Assembly (NCBI GenBank): GCA_001464765.1
Contig: LNDV01000029.1
Span: forward strand, 248,001-312,000
Direction of reading: 5' to 3'
Origin: Betaproteobacteria bacterium Ga0077526
GTDB taxonomy: Bacteria; Pseudomonadota; Gammaproteobacteria; Burkholderiales; Ga0077523
DNA length: 64,000 nucleotides
Part shown: one piece after another, positions 9,748 to 19,437 of the stretch
Layout of the letters: each line of letters starts with the position of its first letter
Numbering within the stretch: position 1 is the stretch's first letter
Made by a program: the position numbers and the translations under genes
Notes under the pieces: model-generated
What the model was told of the DNA's origin: nothing
The model's input: only the letters and a program-made list of their open reading frames with translations
Database searches by the model: none

Positions 9748-10242
9748 TCAGTCGACGATCTCGGCGCGGGTGATGATCACATCCTCGGCCGGCACGTCGC
9801 GATGGAAGCCTCGCGTGCCCGTCGTGACCTTCTTGATCTTGTCCACCACCTCGCGACCCTCGGTGACTTCGCCGAACACGCAGTAGCCGAACTCCTGCGG
9901 CGTGGCGCCCCGATAGTCGAGAAAGTCGTTGTCGGTGACGTTGATGAAGAACTGGCTCGAGGCCGAATGCGGATCGGGCGTGCGCGCCATCGCCACCGTG
10001 TAGACCTTGTTCTTGAGGCCGTTCGCCGCTTCGTTCTGGATCGATGCGCGGGTGGGTTTCTGCGTCATGCCGGGTTCGAAGCCGCCGCCCTGGATCATGA
10101 AGTTGTCAATCACGCGGTGGAAGATCGTGTTGTCGTAGTGCCCGTCCTTCACGTACTGCAGGAAGTTGGCGACCGTGACCGGGGCCTTCGCGCTGTCGAG
10201 AGAAAGCGTGAACGTGCCGAGGGTGGTGGTGAACTTGACCAT
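9748..10242 (-). CDS. ppiB: Cytoplasmic peptidyl-prolyl cis-trans isomerase (cyclophilin B)
   Basis: This is a 164-residue single-domain cyclophilin that catalyses proline isomerisation. It has no signal peptide and starts [11 protein letters not shown]. The signature [14 protein letters not shown] and the SSQFFINV segment carry the active-site residues (R, F, M, Q). It lies 13 bp downstream of the periplasmic paralogue, so the two are probably co-transcribed and arose by duplication. Confidence 0.95.
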   Translation of the reverse strand: MVKFTTTLGTFTLSLDSAKAPVTVANFLQYVKDGHYDNTIFHRVIDNFMIQGGGFEPGMTQKPTRASIQNEAANGLKNKVYTVAMARTPDPHSASSQFFINVTDNDFLDYRGATPQEFGYCVFGEVTEGREVVDKIKKVTTGTRGFHRDVPAEDVIITRAEIVD

Positions 10243-10255
10243 GTTCGTGTCTCCG

Positions 10256-10831
10256 TCAGTTGCCTGTGACGATGCGGACGTCTTCGATGACGATTGTCTT
10301 CTGCGGAACGTCCGTGGGGAAGGGGCCGCCGGAGCCTGTCGGCACGGCGACGATGGCCTGTGCGACCTCCATGCCCTTCACCACCTTGCCGAACACGCAA
10401 TATCCCCAGCCGCGGCTATTCGGCGCGCGGAAATCGAGGAAAGCGTTGTCGACCACGTTGATGAAGAACTGTGCGGTGGCGGAGTGCGGATCGTTCGTGC
10501 GCGCCATCGCGAGCGTGCCGGCGCGGTTCAGCAGGCCGTTGTCCGCCTCGTTGCGGACCGGGGGGCGGGTGGGCTTCTGTTCGAAGTCCTTGGTGAAGCC
10601 GCCGCCCTGGATCATGAAGCCCGGGATCACGCGGTGGAAGATTGTCCCCTTGAAGAAGCCGTCCTTCACGTACTGCAGGAAGTTCTCGACCGTCTTCGGC
10701 GCCTTGTCATCGTAGAGCTCGATGGTGATCGGACCGAGGTTGGTCTTCATCTCGACCACGGTTTGTGCGGCGGCATGGCCGGCCAGGAACAGGAGCGCGA
10801 GGCACGCGGCCGCGGCACGAGCGAATTTCAT
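10256..10831 (-). CDS. ppiA: Periplasmic peptidyl-prolyl cis-trans isomerase (cyclophilin A)
   Basis: This 191-residue cyclophilin carries an N-terminal signal peptide (hydrophobic stretch at about 5-18, ending AGHAAAQ), so it acts in the periplasm. The domain has the signature [14 protein letters not shown] and the TAQFFINVV segment. It forms a tandem with the cytoplasmic ppiB. Upstream 10,832-10,945 contains no clear gene and separates it from the L,D-transpeptidase gene in the same orientation. Confidence 0.95.
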   Translation of the reverse strand: MKFARAAAACLALLFLAGHAAAQTVVEMKTNLGPITIELYDDKAPKTVENFLQYVKDGFFKGTIFHRVIPGFMIQGGGFTKDFEQKPTRPPVRNEADNGLLNRAGTLAMARTNDPHSATAQFFINVVDNAFLDFRAPNSRGWGYCVFGKVVKGMEVAQAIVAVPTGSGGPFPTDVPQKTIVIEDVRIVTGN

Positions 10832-10945
10832 GCAGACCTCCAGTGTTGAATTGCATTGTCGAAGCGGAACCGGTCGATCGGTGCCGCTGCGGATGGGGCG
10901 GTCCTGCCGCCGGCCGGACCTGTCATCCGGTCAGCGAACCGTTGG

Positions 10946-12196
10946 TCAGGCCGCGCCTTCGTGGATGATCTTCCAGCGATTGCCTTCGCGGAGCCAGTAG
11001 ATCCGCTTCTTCATCACGTTCGCCAGATTGTTGCTGCGGTAATCCTGGGTGAACGTGGCGACGGCAAGGGGCTGCGGACCCGGGTAGAGGAACAGGCTCA
11101 GCCCCTCCACCTTTACCTTGACCCACTCCTTGCTGGCATTGACCTGACGTTTCTGTGCCGCCCACTCCGCGATCCCGGCACTGCCGGAGGAGAAGGACTG
11201 CGCGTAGTGTCCGAGATACGCATCTGTCTGCCGGCTTTCCCAGTCGGCACGCCACTGCTCGATCGACTGTTCGAGACCCTCGCGGGACCGTGCAAGTTCC
11301 TTCTCCGCCACCCAGTCAATGTTGTTCTCGATGATGACCGGGGTGATCCCGACCTGAAGCTGCTTGCCGATGGATTCGAGGTCTTCGTTCGTGAGGACCA
11401 CGCAGCCGTCCGAGGCTCTCGGGGGACGGCTGTAGGTGTCGCGAGGCGTGCCGTGCAGCCAGATGCCGTGGCCGTCTCGGCCGTTGCGACGGTCCCACTC
11501 GTTCGGGTAGCTGATCGGATAGGCGCCCGAGCCGTAGAAGTCCGTGAGCTTGGCGCGCGGCAGGTTGGCCGTGACGTGGTAGACGCCGACCGGCGTCCGC
11601 TTGTCGCCTTCGCGGGCTTTCTCGACGCCGTTCTTGCCGATGGTGATGTAGTAGTCCGACACGTACTTCGGGACGCCGTCCTTGTTCTCGAAGAGGAACA
11701 GGGTGGAGCGTGCCGTGTCGACTACGACCGCGTACTTCTGCTCCGGGGCGAGCCGCAGCAGGTTGCGGGGAACGCGGTCCGCGGGGGACGGCGTCTGGAG
11801 CCGCTGGAGCCGGGCCTTGGCTTCGTCGCGCAGGTCCGCGAGCTTGTCTTCGGGTGCGAACTGCGCATTGCCGATGGTAGCGAGCGGGCGCACCCGCGCC
11901 ATGAGCAGGTCACCCTTGATGAGTTGGGCGAGGCGGAAGTTCGGGTTGGTCGCGAGCAGGCGGTCGAGCTGTTCGTGGGCCTCGGTCAGCCGGGCTTCGC
12001 CGATGTCACGGATGATCGCGCCGATCGCGGCCTCCGCGCCCTGGCCCTGCAGCCGGCGCTCGACACTGCGGACCGGGTGGACCGGCTTGCCGCCCATGGC
12101 GAGCAGGGTGTCGGCGGAAAGGCCCCACGTCACGGCGAGCGCCGCAAACATGGCAACCGGACCGGAACGCCATCGGGAAGAACGCACACGCTTCAT
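10946..12196 (-). CDS. L,D-transpeptidase with YkuD domain and C-terminal SnoaL-like (Cds6-type) domain
   Basis: This 416-residue exported protein probably makes 3-3 crosslinks or attaches proteins to peptidoglycan. An N-terminal signal segment (about 12-32) is followed by a helical region, then the YkuD domain with H248 (HGTPRD) and catalytic C265 in SDGC, where most relatives have SHGC. The last ~110 residues form a SnoaL/NTF2-like domain ending RWKIIHEG. The ATG at 12196 overlaps the upstream stop by four bases (ATGA), so translation is coupled to the TPR gene, whose C-terminus is homologous. Confidence 0.88.
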   Translation of the reverse strand: MKRVRSSRWRSGPVAMFAALAVTWGLSADTLLAMGGKPVHPVRSVERRLQGQGAEAAIGAIIRDIGEARLTEAHEQLDRLLATNPNFRLAQLIKGDLLMARVRPLATIGNAQFAPEDKLADLRDEAKARLQRLQTPSPADRVPRNLLRLAPEQKYAVVVDTARSTLFLFENKDGVPKYVSDYYITIGKNGVEKAREGDKRTPVGVYHVTANLPRAKLTDFYGSGAYPISYPNEWDRRNGRDGHGIWLHGTPRDTYSRPPRASDGCVVLTNEDLESIGKQLQVGITPVIIENNIDWVAEKELARSREGLEQSIEQWRADWESRQTDAYLGHYAQSFSSGSAGIAEWAAQKRQVNASKEWVKVKVEGLSLFLYPGPQPLAVATFTQDYRSNNLANVMKKRIYWLREGNRWKIIHEGAA

Positions 12197-13272
12197 CGGA
12201 TCACTTCTTCCTGCGAAATCAACCACCGCCCATTCTGCCGCACCATCGTGACCCGCTTCTTGCCGCTCGTCGCGAGCGACTCGGACTGGTAACTCTGGCG
12301 GAAGATTACGACGGCTTCTTCGGGTCTGGCAAATGTCACTTTCGGGGTCTGCACCTGCACGACGATGCGCTTGCCCTTGACCACGCGTTCACGCCGGGAC
12401 TGCTCCCACGCGCTGCGGCTCTGGCCACCCGGCGGACGGAACCCGGGGGCGTAGTAGGAGAGGTACTGCTTGCTGTCTCCCGACGACCATGCCTTGGCCC
12501 AGGCTTGCAATGTACGGACCACGTCTCCCTCGGGGTCGTTCCCTTCCGCGCCGCGACTGCCGGAGGCGCCGGGCTTGAGGGTCGGCGCATTCTCGACCGA
12601 AGGTGCGGCCGGTTTCTGAGGCACGGCGGGCTGGCTGGCCGCAGCCGGCGCGCTGGCCACGACCGGCGCAGTCGGTGCCGGCGGCAGGGCAGCGGGCGGG
12701 GGAGCGACGGGCGGTGCGTCAGGCACGGTCGAGCGGACGGGGGCCTGCTGGGCCCCGGCCTTCTGAGAAAACAGCTCCCGGACGAGGGCCAGCTTGGTCC
12801 GCGCCGACGCATTGGTCGAATCGAGCTGGAGCGCCTTGTCGTACGCCTCGCGCGCCATCTTCGCGTAGATGTCGCCGAGATTCTCGTGCGCCGTCGCGTA
12901 GGTCGGGTGGGTGCGGATCGCCATCTCCAGGGACTTTCTTGCCTTCTCGTCCTGCCCCTGGGCAGCGTAGAGCACGGCAAGGTTGTTGTAGGGCTCGGGA
13001 AGCTCAGGAAACTCTTCGGTCAGAGCCGTGAAGATCTTGATGGCTTCCGGTGCCTTTCCCTGTTCGGTGAGAATGACCCCTTTCATGAAACGCGCCTTGG
13101 CGTCCCTTGGCTGCTTGGCCAGGGCGGCGTCCACCCGGTCCAGTGCGCCACCGAGGTTGCCCTGCGCCATGAGGCGGCGGGCTTCCTGGAAATCATCGGC
13201 AGGGGCAGGCGCCGAAAAGAGGGCCATGAGGGCGAAAGCAAGGCAGGCACTGGCGCTGCTGAACCGAATCAT
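12193..13272 (-). CDS. Secreted TPR protein with C-terminal SnoaL-like (Cds6-type) domain
   Basis: This 359-residue protein starts with a signal peptide (about 6-25, ending APADD). TPR-type helices at about 28-165 include the repeat signature PEPYNNLAVLYAAQG. A proline/alanine-rich linker (about 180-240) and a C-terminal SnoaL-like domain (about 250-359) follow. That last domain aligns with the C-terminus of the L,D-transpeptidase encoded immediately downstream (AWAKAW versus QWRADW; GRWLISQEE versus NRWKIIHEG). The two probably work together in the periplasm on the cell wall, which is an inference from coupling and shared domain. Confidence 0.85.
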   Translation of the reverse strand: MIRFSSASACLAFALMALFSAPAPADDFQEARRLMAQGNLGGALDRVDAALAKQPRDAKARFMKGVILTEQGKAPEAIKIFTALTEEFPELPEPYNNLAVLYAAQGQDEKARKSLEMAIRTHPTYATAHENLGDIYAKMAREAYDKALQLDSTNASARTKLALVRELFSQKAGAQQAPVRSTVPDAPPVAPPPAALPPAPTAPVVASAPAAASQPAVPQKPAAPSVENAPTLKPGASGSRGAEGNDPEGDVVRTLQAWAKAWSSGDSKQYLSYYAPGFRPPGGQSRSAWEQSRRERVVKGKRIVVQVQTPKVTFARPEEAVVIFRQSYQSESLATSGKKRVTMVRQNGRWLISQEEVIR

Positions 13273-13441
13273 CGTGCTATACTTTTTTTTGAAGTTGAAC
13301 TGCGAAGTTTCGCAGATATGTTGCTGTATTGCAGGCCGATTTTAACAACAAGGCGAGCGATGCGACAGCGTTCCCGCGTTTTCGCCCGGAACACCTTCCC
13401 GATCCTTCGTCCCTCGTCACTTCCAACGCTAGAGTTTTCCG

Positions 13442-14812
13442 ATGCTCCGGATTCACAACACCCTGACGCGCGACAAGCAGGACTTCGTTCCCTTGCGCGC
13501 GGGGGAGGTCCGCCTTTATGTATGCGGAATGACCGTGTACGACTTCTGCCATGTGGGCCATGCCCGGGTGATGGTGGTGTTCGACACGGTGGTCCGCTGG
13601 CTGCGTGCGCGAGGATACCGGGTCTCGTACGTTCGCAACATCACGGACATCGACGACAAGATCATCGACCGGGCCGCCAAGAATGGCGAACCGATTGAAG
13701 CTCTCACCGAACGCTTCATCCGTGCGATGAACGAGGACGCAGCTGCCCTGGGCGTCGAGCGGCCTGACCACGAGCCCCGGGCAACCCGGAGCATACCGGC
13801 GATGCTCTCGCTGATACAGAAGCTTGTGGACCGCGGTCTCGCCTACCAGGGGCCCAACGGGGACGTCTACTACTCGGTGCGGGGCTTTCCGGGGTACGGC
13901 AAGCTGTCCGGCAAGTCGCTCGAGGATCTGCGCGCCGGCGAGCGGGTCGATGTGGATGCCAACAAGCGCGATGCGCTCGATTTCGTCCTCTGGAAGGCCG
14001 CCAAGCCGGGGGAGCCCCAATGGCCGTCCCCCTTCGGCTCGGGACGACCCGGATGGCATATCGAGTGTTCCGCCATGAGCGAGGAACTGCTCGGCAGCCA
14101 CTTCGACATCCACGGCGGCGGGCAGGATCTGCAGTTCCCCCATCACGAGAACGAGATCGCCCAGTCCGAAGGCGCCCACGGGCATACCTTCGTGAACTAC
14201 TGGATGCATAACGGCTTCGTTCGCGTGGACAACGAGAAGATGTCGAAGTCGCTGGGCAACTTCTTCACTGTGCGCGACGTGCTCGCGAAGTACGACCCGG
14301 AAGTGGTGCGGTTCTTTATCGTTCGTGCGCAATACCGCAGCCCGCTCAACTACTCCGATCAGCACCTCGACGATGCGCGGAGCGGCCTCACCCGCCTGTA
14401 TACGGCGCTCAGGAACGTCCCGCCGCAGGCCGGGCCCATCGACTGGTCCGACCCGATGGCCGCCCGGTTCGAGGCGGCGATGGACGACGACTTCAACACG
14501 CCCGAGGCCTGTGCCGTCCTCTTCGAACTCGTGAACGAGGTGAACCGGGATCGTTCTGCGGCCCGAGCCGGTCTGCTGCAGGGCCTGGCAGGACTCCTGG
14601 GTCTCCTTGGCCGCGCCCCCGAAGCCTTTCTTCAGGGCTCCACGGACGCCGCCGGATTGACCGACGCGCAGATTGAAGAGCGCATTGCCGCCCGCGCGGC
14701 GGCCAAGAAAGCGCGCGATTTTGCGACTGCGGACCGGGTGCGGGAAGAACTCGCGGCCCAGGGTGTGCTTCTGGAGGACTCTGCCGCCGGCACGACCTGG
14801 CGGCGCCGCTGA
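13442..14812 (+). CDS. cysS: Cysteinyl-tRNA synthetase
   Basis: This class I enzyme charges tRNA-Cys. The N-terminal CGMTVYD provides the first zinc cysteine, followed by the HIGH-type motif HVGHAR. The zinc-binding WHIECSAM and [14 protein letters not shown] segments come next, and KMSKS lies at about 266-270. The 456-residue length is usual. It is divergent from the TPR/L,D-transpeptidase operon, and the 170-bp spacer between them presumably carries both promoters. Confidence 0.97.
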   Translation: MLRIHNTLTRDKQDFVPLRAGEVRLYVCGMTVYDFCHVGHARVMVVFDTVVRWLRARGYRVSYVRNITDIDDKIIDRAAKNGEPIEALTERFIRAMNEDAAALGVERPDHEPRATRSIPAMLSLIQKLVDRGLAYQGPNGDVYYSVRGFPGYGKLSGKSLEDLRAGERVDVDANKRDALDFVLWKAAKPGEPQWPSPFGSGRPGWHIECSAMSEELLGSHFDIHGGGQDLQFPHHENEIAQSEGAHGHTFVNYWMHNGFVRVDNEKMSKSLGNFFTVRDVLAKYDPEVVRFFIVRAQYRSPLNYSDQHLDDARSGLTRLYTALRNVPPQAGPIDWSDPMAARFEAAMDDDFNTPEACAVLFELVNEVNRDRSAARAGLLQGLAGLLGLLGRAPEAFLQGSTDAAGLTDAQIEERIAARAAAKKARDFATADRVREELAAQGVLLEDSAAGTTWRRR

Positions 14813-14866
14813 TCCGTTCGGCGAGTCAGTGACCGCGTCCGGGCAGGCCGATGCCCGGGCTCTCTC

Positions 14867-17296
14867 ATGTGGATGGGCGCGCGAAGCCCTGGAGGACCGA
14901 AGATCGACCAGTTTCGAACCGTCTTTCCGCCGCTCCTGATCGCGCTGCAGCGCCACCTCTCCCTGATCCACGATCTGGTGAGCAGCGTGGCGAGCGGCGA
15001 AGCCGTCGACACGATCGACTCCGAATACTGGGACTGGCATCGCCGCAGTGCCGGCGGTCTTTCTCACGAACTGCGCGATCCGGAACTGCGCCGGTCCTGG
15101 GACGAGTTGGAGCGCGTCCACGGCGAACTGCTGGTGGTGGCGGAATCCTGCCTCGCCGCCGTGCGCGCCGCCGACGGAGCGCTCGCGCGACGCTGCCTCG
15201 ACCAGGTGTTCGAGTATTCCAACCGCCTGATCGAACTCATCGTCGGCGGCAGCCTGCTGGAACTCACCCTCGCTTTCACGGCACGGGAGAAGGTTCTCTC
15301 GGAACGCTACGAACGCGAGTTCCTCGAAGCCGCCGAGATCGGCCGCTTCGCGCTTGATCTGCCGACCCGCACCATCGTCTCGGCTGACGCCAACTTCGCG
15401 CGTTTCTTCTCCATCGAGCTGGGAAGCGTGATCGGATCGGACATCCGCCGGTTGCTCGACGAGCGCGCCTTCCAGGAGCTTGTGGTCGGCACCGAAAGCG
15501 GCACCACAACGCGTGTGCTGACCGGCGCCGGCGACATCACCGGCCCCGCGCTGGAGATCGTCGGCTACCGCGAGCCGGACGGCGATCGGAACATCCTGCA
15601 CGGTTTCGCGGTGAATGCGACCGCCGCCGTTCATGACGCCCAGCAGCGCCGTCTGCTTTCCGCCGCCATCGACTGTTCCGACCAGGTGGTGGTGATCACC
15701 AACGCCCGCCAGGAGATCGTGTACGTCAATCCGGCGTTCAGCCGCCTCACAGGCTACAGCCGCGAGGAAGCCGCCGGACGCAATCCGCGTTTCCTGCAGG
15801 GACCGGAGACGGGCAGCGACGAGCGAGATCGGCTACGCGAGGCCATCTCGCAGGGCCGGCAGGGGCAGGAGGAACTGGTCAACTACCGGAAGAACGGCAC
15901 TACCTACTGGGTGGAACTGTCCGTCGTGCCTGTGCGGGACGACCGCAACGTGCTCACCCACTGGATCGCCATCGAGCGCGACATCAGCGATCGCAAGGCC
16001 CAGGAGCGCGAGATCGAGCGGCTCGCGATGGAGGACCACCTCACCGGTCTTCTGAATCGCCGCGCCGCCGAGGCGCGACTCGCCGTGGAGTGGAGTCGTG
16101 CAAGGCGCGATCGAAATCCCTTTGCCGTGGCCCTCGTCGATGCCGACCGGTTCAAGCTCGTGAACGACCAGTACGGCCATCACGTCGGCGATCAGGTACT
16201 GATGCATCTCTCGCGCACCCTCGAGCGCAACCTCCGCGGCGGTGACTGGATCGCGCGCTGGGGCGGCGAGGAGTTCCTCATGTGTCTTCATGGCCTCGAT
16301 GCCCACGGCGCCGTGAATGCGGGCGAGCGCGCGAGAAACTTCGTGAAATCCAATCCGGTGCGCGTAGCCATGGGCACGCTGCCGGTGACCGTCTCCATCG
16401 GCATCGCCCTCTACACCAACGAGGCCGAGAGCATCGATCAGCTCGTGGCCGAGGCCGACTCGCTCCTCTACGAAGCGAAGCACAGCGGTCGCGACAAGGT
16501 CCTCGTGGCCGGATCCGGCGGGGGCGTGCGCACCGGCCTCATCTGGGAAGGCTCGCAGCTGCAGAGTGCCCTTCATGATTCGAGGGTCGTGCCGGCCTTC
16601 CAGTCCATCGTGAATCTGCAGACGGGTGATCTGGTGGCCGAGGAAGCCCTGGCGCGCATCCGCACCCGCGAGGACGCCATCATCCAGGCCCAGCGATTCA
16701 TCAACGCTGCGGAGGCCCTGCATCTCGTCAACGCGATCGACCGGACCATCACCCGCAGTGCGCTGGAGCGCACCGCCCAGGCCGTGGAGGGCGACGCGCC
16801 GCTGGAGGCGTACTTCATCAACCTGTCCGCCCAGTCGCTCAGCGATCACGAGCTCGTGACCGCGCTGTGCGACCAGGCCACCGCTTTCCGCATGATCGGT
16901 CGCGGTGCCAATCCCATGGTCATCGAGATCACCGAACGGCAGACGGCTGACATGGCGACCCTGCGCGCCCACCTCGCCCCTCTCATGGAAGCGGGATTCC
17001 GCCTCGCGCTGGACGACTTCGGCAGCGGGTACTCATCCTTCCGCTACCTTGCCGAGCTGCCGGTGCATTTCCTCAAGCTCGAAGGCTGGATGGTGCGCGG
17101 CCTCGTATCCGATCCCAAGACCCGCCAGCTCGTGGAAACCATCGTGGCCACGGCCCGCACTTTCGGCCTCAAGACCATTGCCGAATGCGTGGAAGACGGC
17201 GCGACTGCACAAGTTCTGTGCGACGTCGGCGTCGACTGGGCGCAGGGCCATTACTTCGGGCGTCCTCGGCTCGCCAGCGGGCAGGAAATCGACTGA
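14867..17296 (+). CDS. PAS-GGDEF-EAL c-di-GMP signalling protein with helical N-terminal sensor
   Basis: This 809-residue protein has a helical N-terminal region (about 15-145) with His/Trp/Cys spacing that recalls chemoreceptor zinc-binding (CZB) domains (weak). A PAS-like segment (about 150-250) and a clear PAS domain (about 262-380) follow. The PAS has GRNPRFLQG at about residue 302, the position of the LOV photoreactive cysteine motif but with proline instead. The GGDEF domain has GGEEF at about 465 with an RxxD inhibition site (RGGD) five residues before it. The EAL domain keeps the catalytic E, N, E, DD, K, E and Q residues. Both diguanylate cyclase and phosphodiesterase activity look possible. 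Confidence 0.92.
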   Translation: MWMGARSPGGPKIDQFRTVFPPLLIALQRHLSLIHDLVSSVASGEAVDTIDSEYWDWHRRSAGGLSHELRDPELRRSWDELERVHGELLVVAESCLAAVRAADGALARRCLDQVFEYSNRLIELIVGGSLLELTLAFTAREKVLSERYEREFLEAAEIGRFALDLPTRTIVSADANFARFFSIELGSVIGSDIRRLLDERAFQELVVGTESGTTTRVLTGAGDITGPALEIVGYREPDGDRNILHGFAVNATAAVHDAQQRRLLSAAIDCSDQVVVITNARQEIVYVNPAFSRLTGYSREEAAGRNPRFLQGPETGSDERDRLREAISQGRQGQEELVNYRKNGTTYWVELSVVPVRDDRNVLTHWIAIERDISDRKAQEREIERLAMEDHLTGLLNRRAAEARLAVEWSRARRDRNPFAVALVDADRFKLVNDQYGHHVGDQVLMHLSRTLERNLRGGDWIARWGGEEFLMCLHGLDAHGAVNAGERARNFVKSNPVRVAMGTLPVTVSIGIALYTNEAESIDQLVAEADSLLYEAKHSGRDKVLVAGSGGGVRTGLIWEGSQLQSALHDSRVVPAFQSIVNLQTGDLVAEEALARIRTREDAIIQAQRFINAAEALHLVNAIDRTITRSALERTAQAVEGDAPLEAYFINLSAQSLSDHELVTALCDQATAFRMIGRGANPMVIEITERQTADMATLRAHLAPLMEAGFRLALDDFGSGYSSFRYLAELPVHFLKLEGWMVRGLVSDPKTRQLVETIVATARTFGLKTIAECVEDGATAQVLCDVGVDWAQGHYFGRPRLASGQEID

Positions 17297-17379
17297 CCCC
17301 ATCCGTTCGCGACGTCTGTCGCAGAACATAAACATGCGGCAGGCGCTCAAGTAACGGGCAGCCGCAGCCGAAATCCGGA

Positions 17380-17865
17380 ATGTTCCAGTCATTCCGGAAG
17401 TGCCGTCCCATGCCCCCCCGCCTTGCACGCGGCTTCACCCTGGTGGAGCTCGTCGTCGTCATCGTCATTCTCGGTGTCATCGCCGCCGTCGCTCTGCCGC
17501 GTTTCATTGACCTCACGGCAGACGCGGAGAAGGCGGCGGTCCAGAGCTTCACGGGTGCGCTCGCCAGCGCGCAGTCGCTGATGTTCTCGAAGATGTTGAT
17601 CGCGAACGTCGGCTATCAGCAGCCGTCGGACATGGCGCTCATCCAGATGGTGAGATGCGACAGCAATCCGCAGATCGGACCGAATGGCACTTCCTGGGGC
17701 GGCCACTACATCGCGCTCGCCGGGCTGCGCACCGCCGTGTTCGCCGACCCCACACAGATGGCGTGCAGCGGCAACACGATCAGCTTCACGACCAAGTCCG
17801 GCCGGGCGGTGACCATCACGAACAGCGCGTCCGGAATCTCCTGGTCGGCCACCCCGACTTTCTGA
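17380..17865 (+). CDS. Type II secretion/type IV prepilin-like protein
   Basis: A prepilin leader ends at glycine before the typical FTLVELVVVIVILGVIAAVA segment. Prepilin peptidase would cut after RG and methylate the new phenylalanine. The ATG at 17410 (MPPRLARG) gives a leader of normal length and is likelier than 17380. The rest is a short globular domain with two cysteines that could form a disulfide. No other pilus or secretion gene is nearby, so it is an orphan pseudopilin whose partner machine must be elsewhere. Confidence 0.85.
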   Translation: MFQSFRKCRPMPPRLARGFTLVELVVVIVILGVIAAVALPRFIDLTADAEKAAVQSFTGALASAQSLMFSKMLIANVGYQQPSDMALIQMVRCDSNPQIGPNGTSWGGHYIALAGLRTAVFADPTQMACSGNTISFTTKSGRAVTITNSASGISWSATPTF

Positions 17866-17872
17866 AGCCGCC

Positions 17873-19435
17873 ATGACCACTGCCACATTGCCACGACTGC
17901 GGACCGAAGCCGCGCCCCGGATCCGATTCGGCCTGTGCATGGGTCTCGCCGGCCTCAGCCTCGCGCTGGCCGTGGCCGCCGGGCAGTCCGAGTCCCTCCG
18001 GATCCTGCTCAAGTGGCTGGTGGACCCGCTGCTGCATACGACTTCGGCCGGCTCCGTATTCCTGGTTCTGGTGGCCGCGGCGACGGTCTTCGCGACGCTC
18101 GGTCTCGACTCCCTCGGAACCCTGGCCAACCGTCTCCCCGATGCTCGCGTGCTGGCCGCCGCACTCGTCGCCTCGGTGCTCGCCGGACACGCCGCGGTGC
18201 TGACCGCCCAGATCGCCTACGCGCGCGAAGTGGGCTTGCCGCTCACGCTGGCCGGCTATCACTGGCTGGGTGCGGACAACACCTACACATTCCTGCTCCA
18301 CAGCCATGTCGGCAAGACCTTGCTCGCCGGTATGGACCGCGGCATCGCCTGGCTCCCGGGCGTCTACGACACAGGGCGCGCCATCAGCCCCCGCGTGGCC
18401 GCCTGGCTGGCACCGGTCTCGGCAGTCTCCCTGCTGGCGGGCAGCCTCGCCGCGCTCGCGCTGCTGCCGACCGTCGTGCGTCGCTATGAGTACCGGTGGG
18501 CCTTCGTCTGGGTCTACGCGTTCGCCGTGGTCAACTGCCTCAAGACGATTCCGGATGGCGGACCGCTCACCTACCGATTCCTGCCGTCGTTTGCGTTCCT
18601 GGTGCTGCTGCTCGCGGCACGCGACGCGGATCACGCCTTGCGGCTTGCACGTCGTGCAGCGGTTCCCGCAGTGCTGCTCACGATTGCCTATCTGTCACTC
18701 TGGCGTGCGGTATCGGAAGACGACTACGGTTCGGCGCTCAACGGTTCGCTGTTCGTGCTCGTGGGACTCGTCGGTCCGCTGCTCGTGAGCTGGCGTCCGC
18801 GGAAGTCCGCGCGTCGCCGCATCCGCGCAGGCGCGCTGGCCGTCATGACGATCTACGCGGGCGCCGTGTACGCCGCCGAGGCCTCGCGCGGCACGGCGAT
18901 GCTGCTGCATCCGCTGCCTGCAGGCTATCGGTACACGGTGATCGATCTGCAGTCCTTGCGGGTCACGGCTTCCGATGCCGTTCCCGCCGGCACGATTCCC
19001 GCTGACCTCTACCGCCGTTTCGGTGACGATCCGCTGAAGCCGCGCAGTGTCTTCCTCTGGGAGAGCGAGAGCGGTCCCCAGGGCGCCATGAGTCTCGGGG
19101 TCTCGTTTCTCGAGGCGGCGGGGCGGGTCGAAACGTCGCCGGCCGGATCGCCCGTGCGCATCCTCGGTGCAACGCGCGGTCGCGATCCCACGCGGAGCAT
19201 CGTCACCCTCCGCGGCGAGGATGGCGTCGTGCCGCCTTACTTCTCGGATCAGCCCACCGTGCTGTCCCGGAACAACTTCTACGTGCATCTCCATCTCGCC
19301 GCGGCGCTTCTGCGCAGCACCGGGCTCTCGGAGTTCGTGATATCGCCGCTGCTCAACGTGAGCGATCTGCGGCGTTTCCAGCTCTGGGATGAACAGAACG
19401 CGGCCCAGGTGTCACAGGCGCAGCCGACGCGCTGA
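17873..19435 (+). CDS. Multi-pass membrane protein of unknown function
   Basis: I do not recognise this 520-residue protein. It has about eight to ten hydrophobic segments in the N-terminal 330 residues, then a soluble C-terminal region of about 190 residues that is probably periplasmic. The start is an ATG 5 bp after the prepilin stop, so the two may be co-transcribed. The downstream TauE/SafE gene starts 3 bp after its stop. The N-terminus overlaps with no other gene and codon use matches the neighbours. Confidence 0.75.
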   Translation: MTTATLPRLRTEAAPRIRFGLCMGLAGLSLALAVAAGQSESLRILLKWLVDPLLHTTSAGSVFLVLVAAATVFATLGLDSLGTLANRLPDARVLAAALVASVLAGHAAVLTAQIAYAREVGLPLTLAGYHWLGADNTYTFLLHSHVGKTLLAGMDRGIAWLPGVYDTGRAISPRVAAWLAPVSAVSLLAGSLAALALLPTVVRRYEYRWAFVWVYAFAVVNCLKTIPDGGPLTYRFLPSFAFLVLLLAARDADHALRLARRAAVPAVLLTIAYLSLWRAVSEDDYGSALNGSLFVLVGLVGPLLVSWRPRKSARRRIRAGALAVMTIYAGAVYAAEASRGTAMLLHPLPAGYRYTVIDLQSLRVTASDAVPAGTIPADLYRRFGDDPLKPRSVFLWESESGPQGAMSLGVSFLEAAGRVETSPAGSPVRILGATRGRDPTRSIVTLRGEDGVVPPYFSDQPTVLSRNNFYVHLHLAAALLRSTGLSEFVISPLLNVSDLRRFQLWDEQNAAQVSQAQPTR

Positions 19436-19437
19436 AT

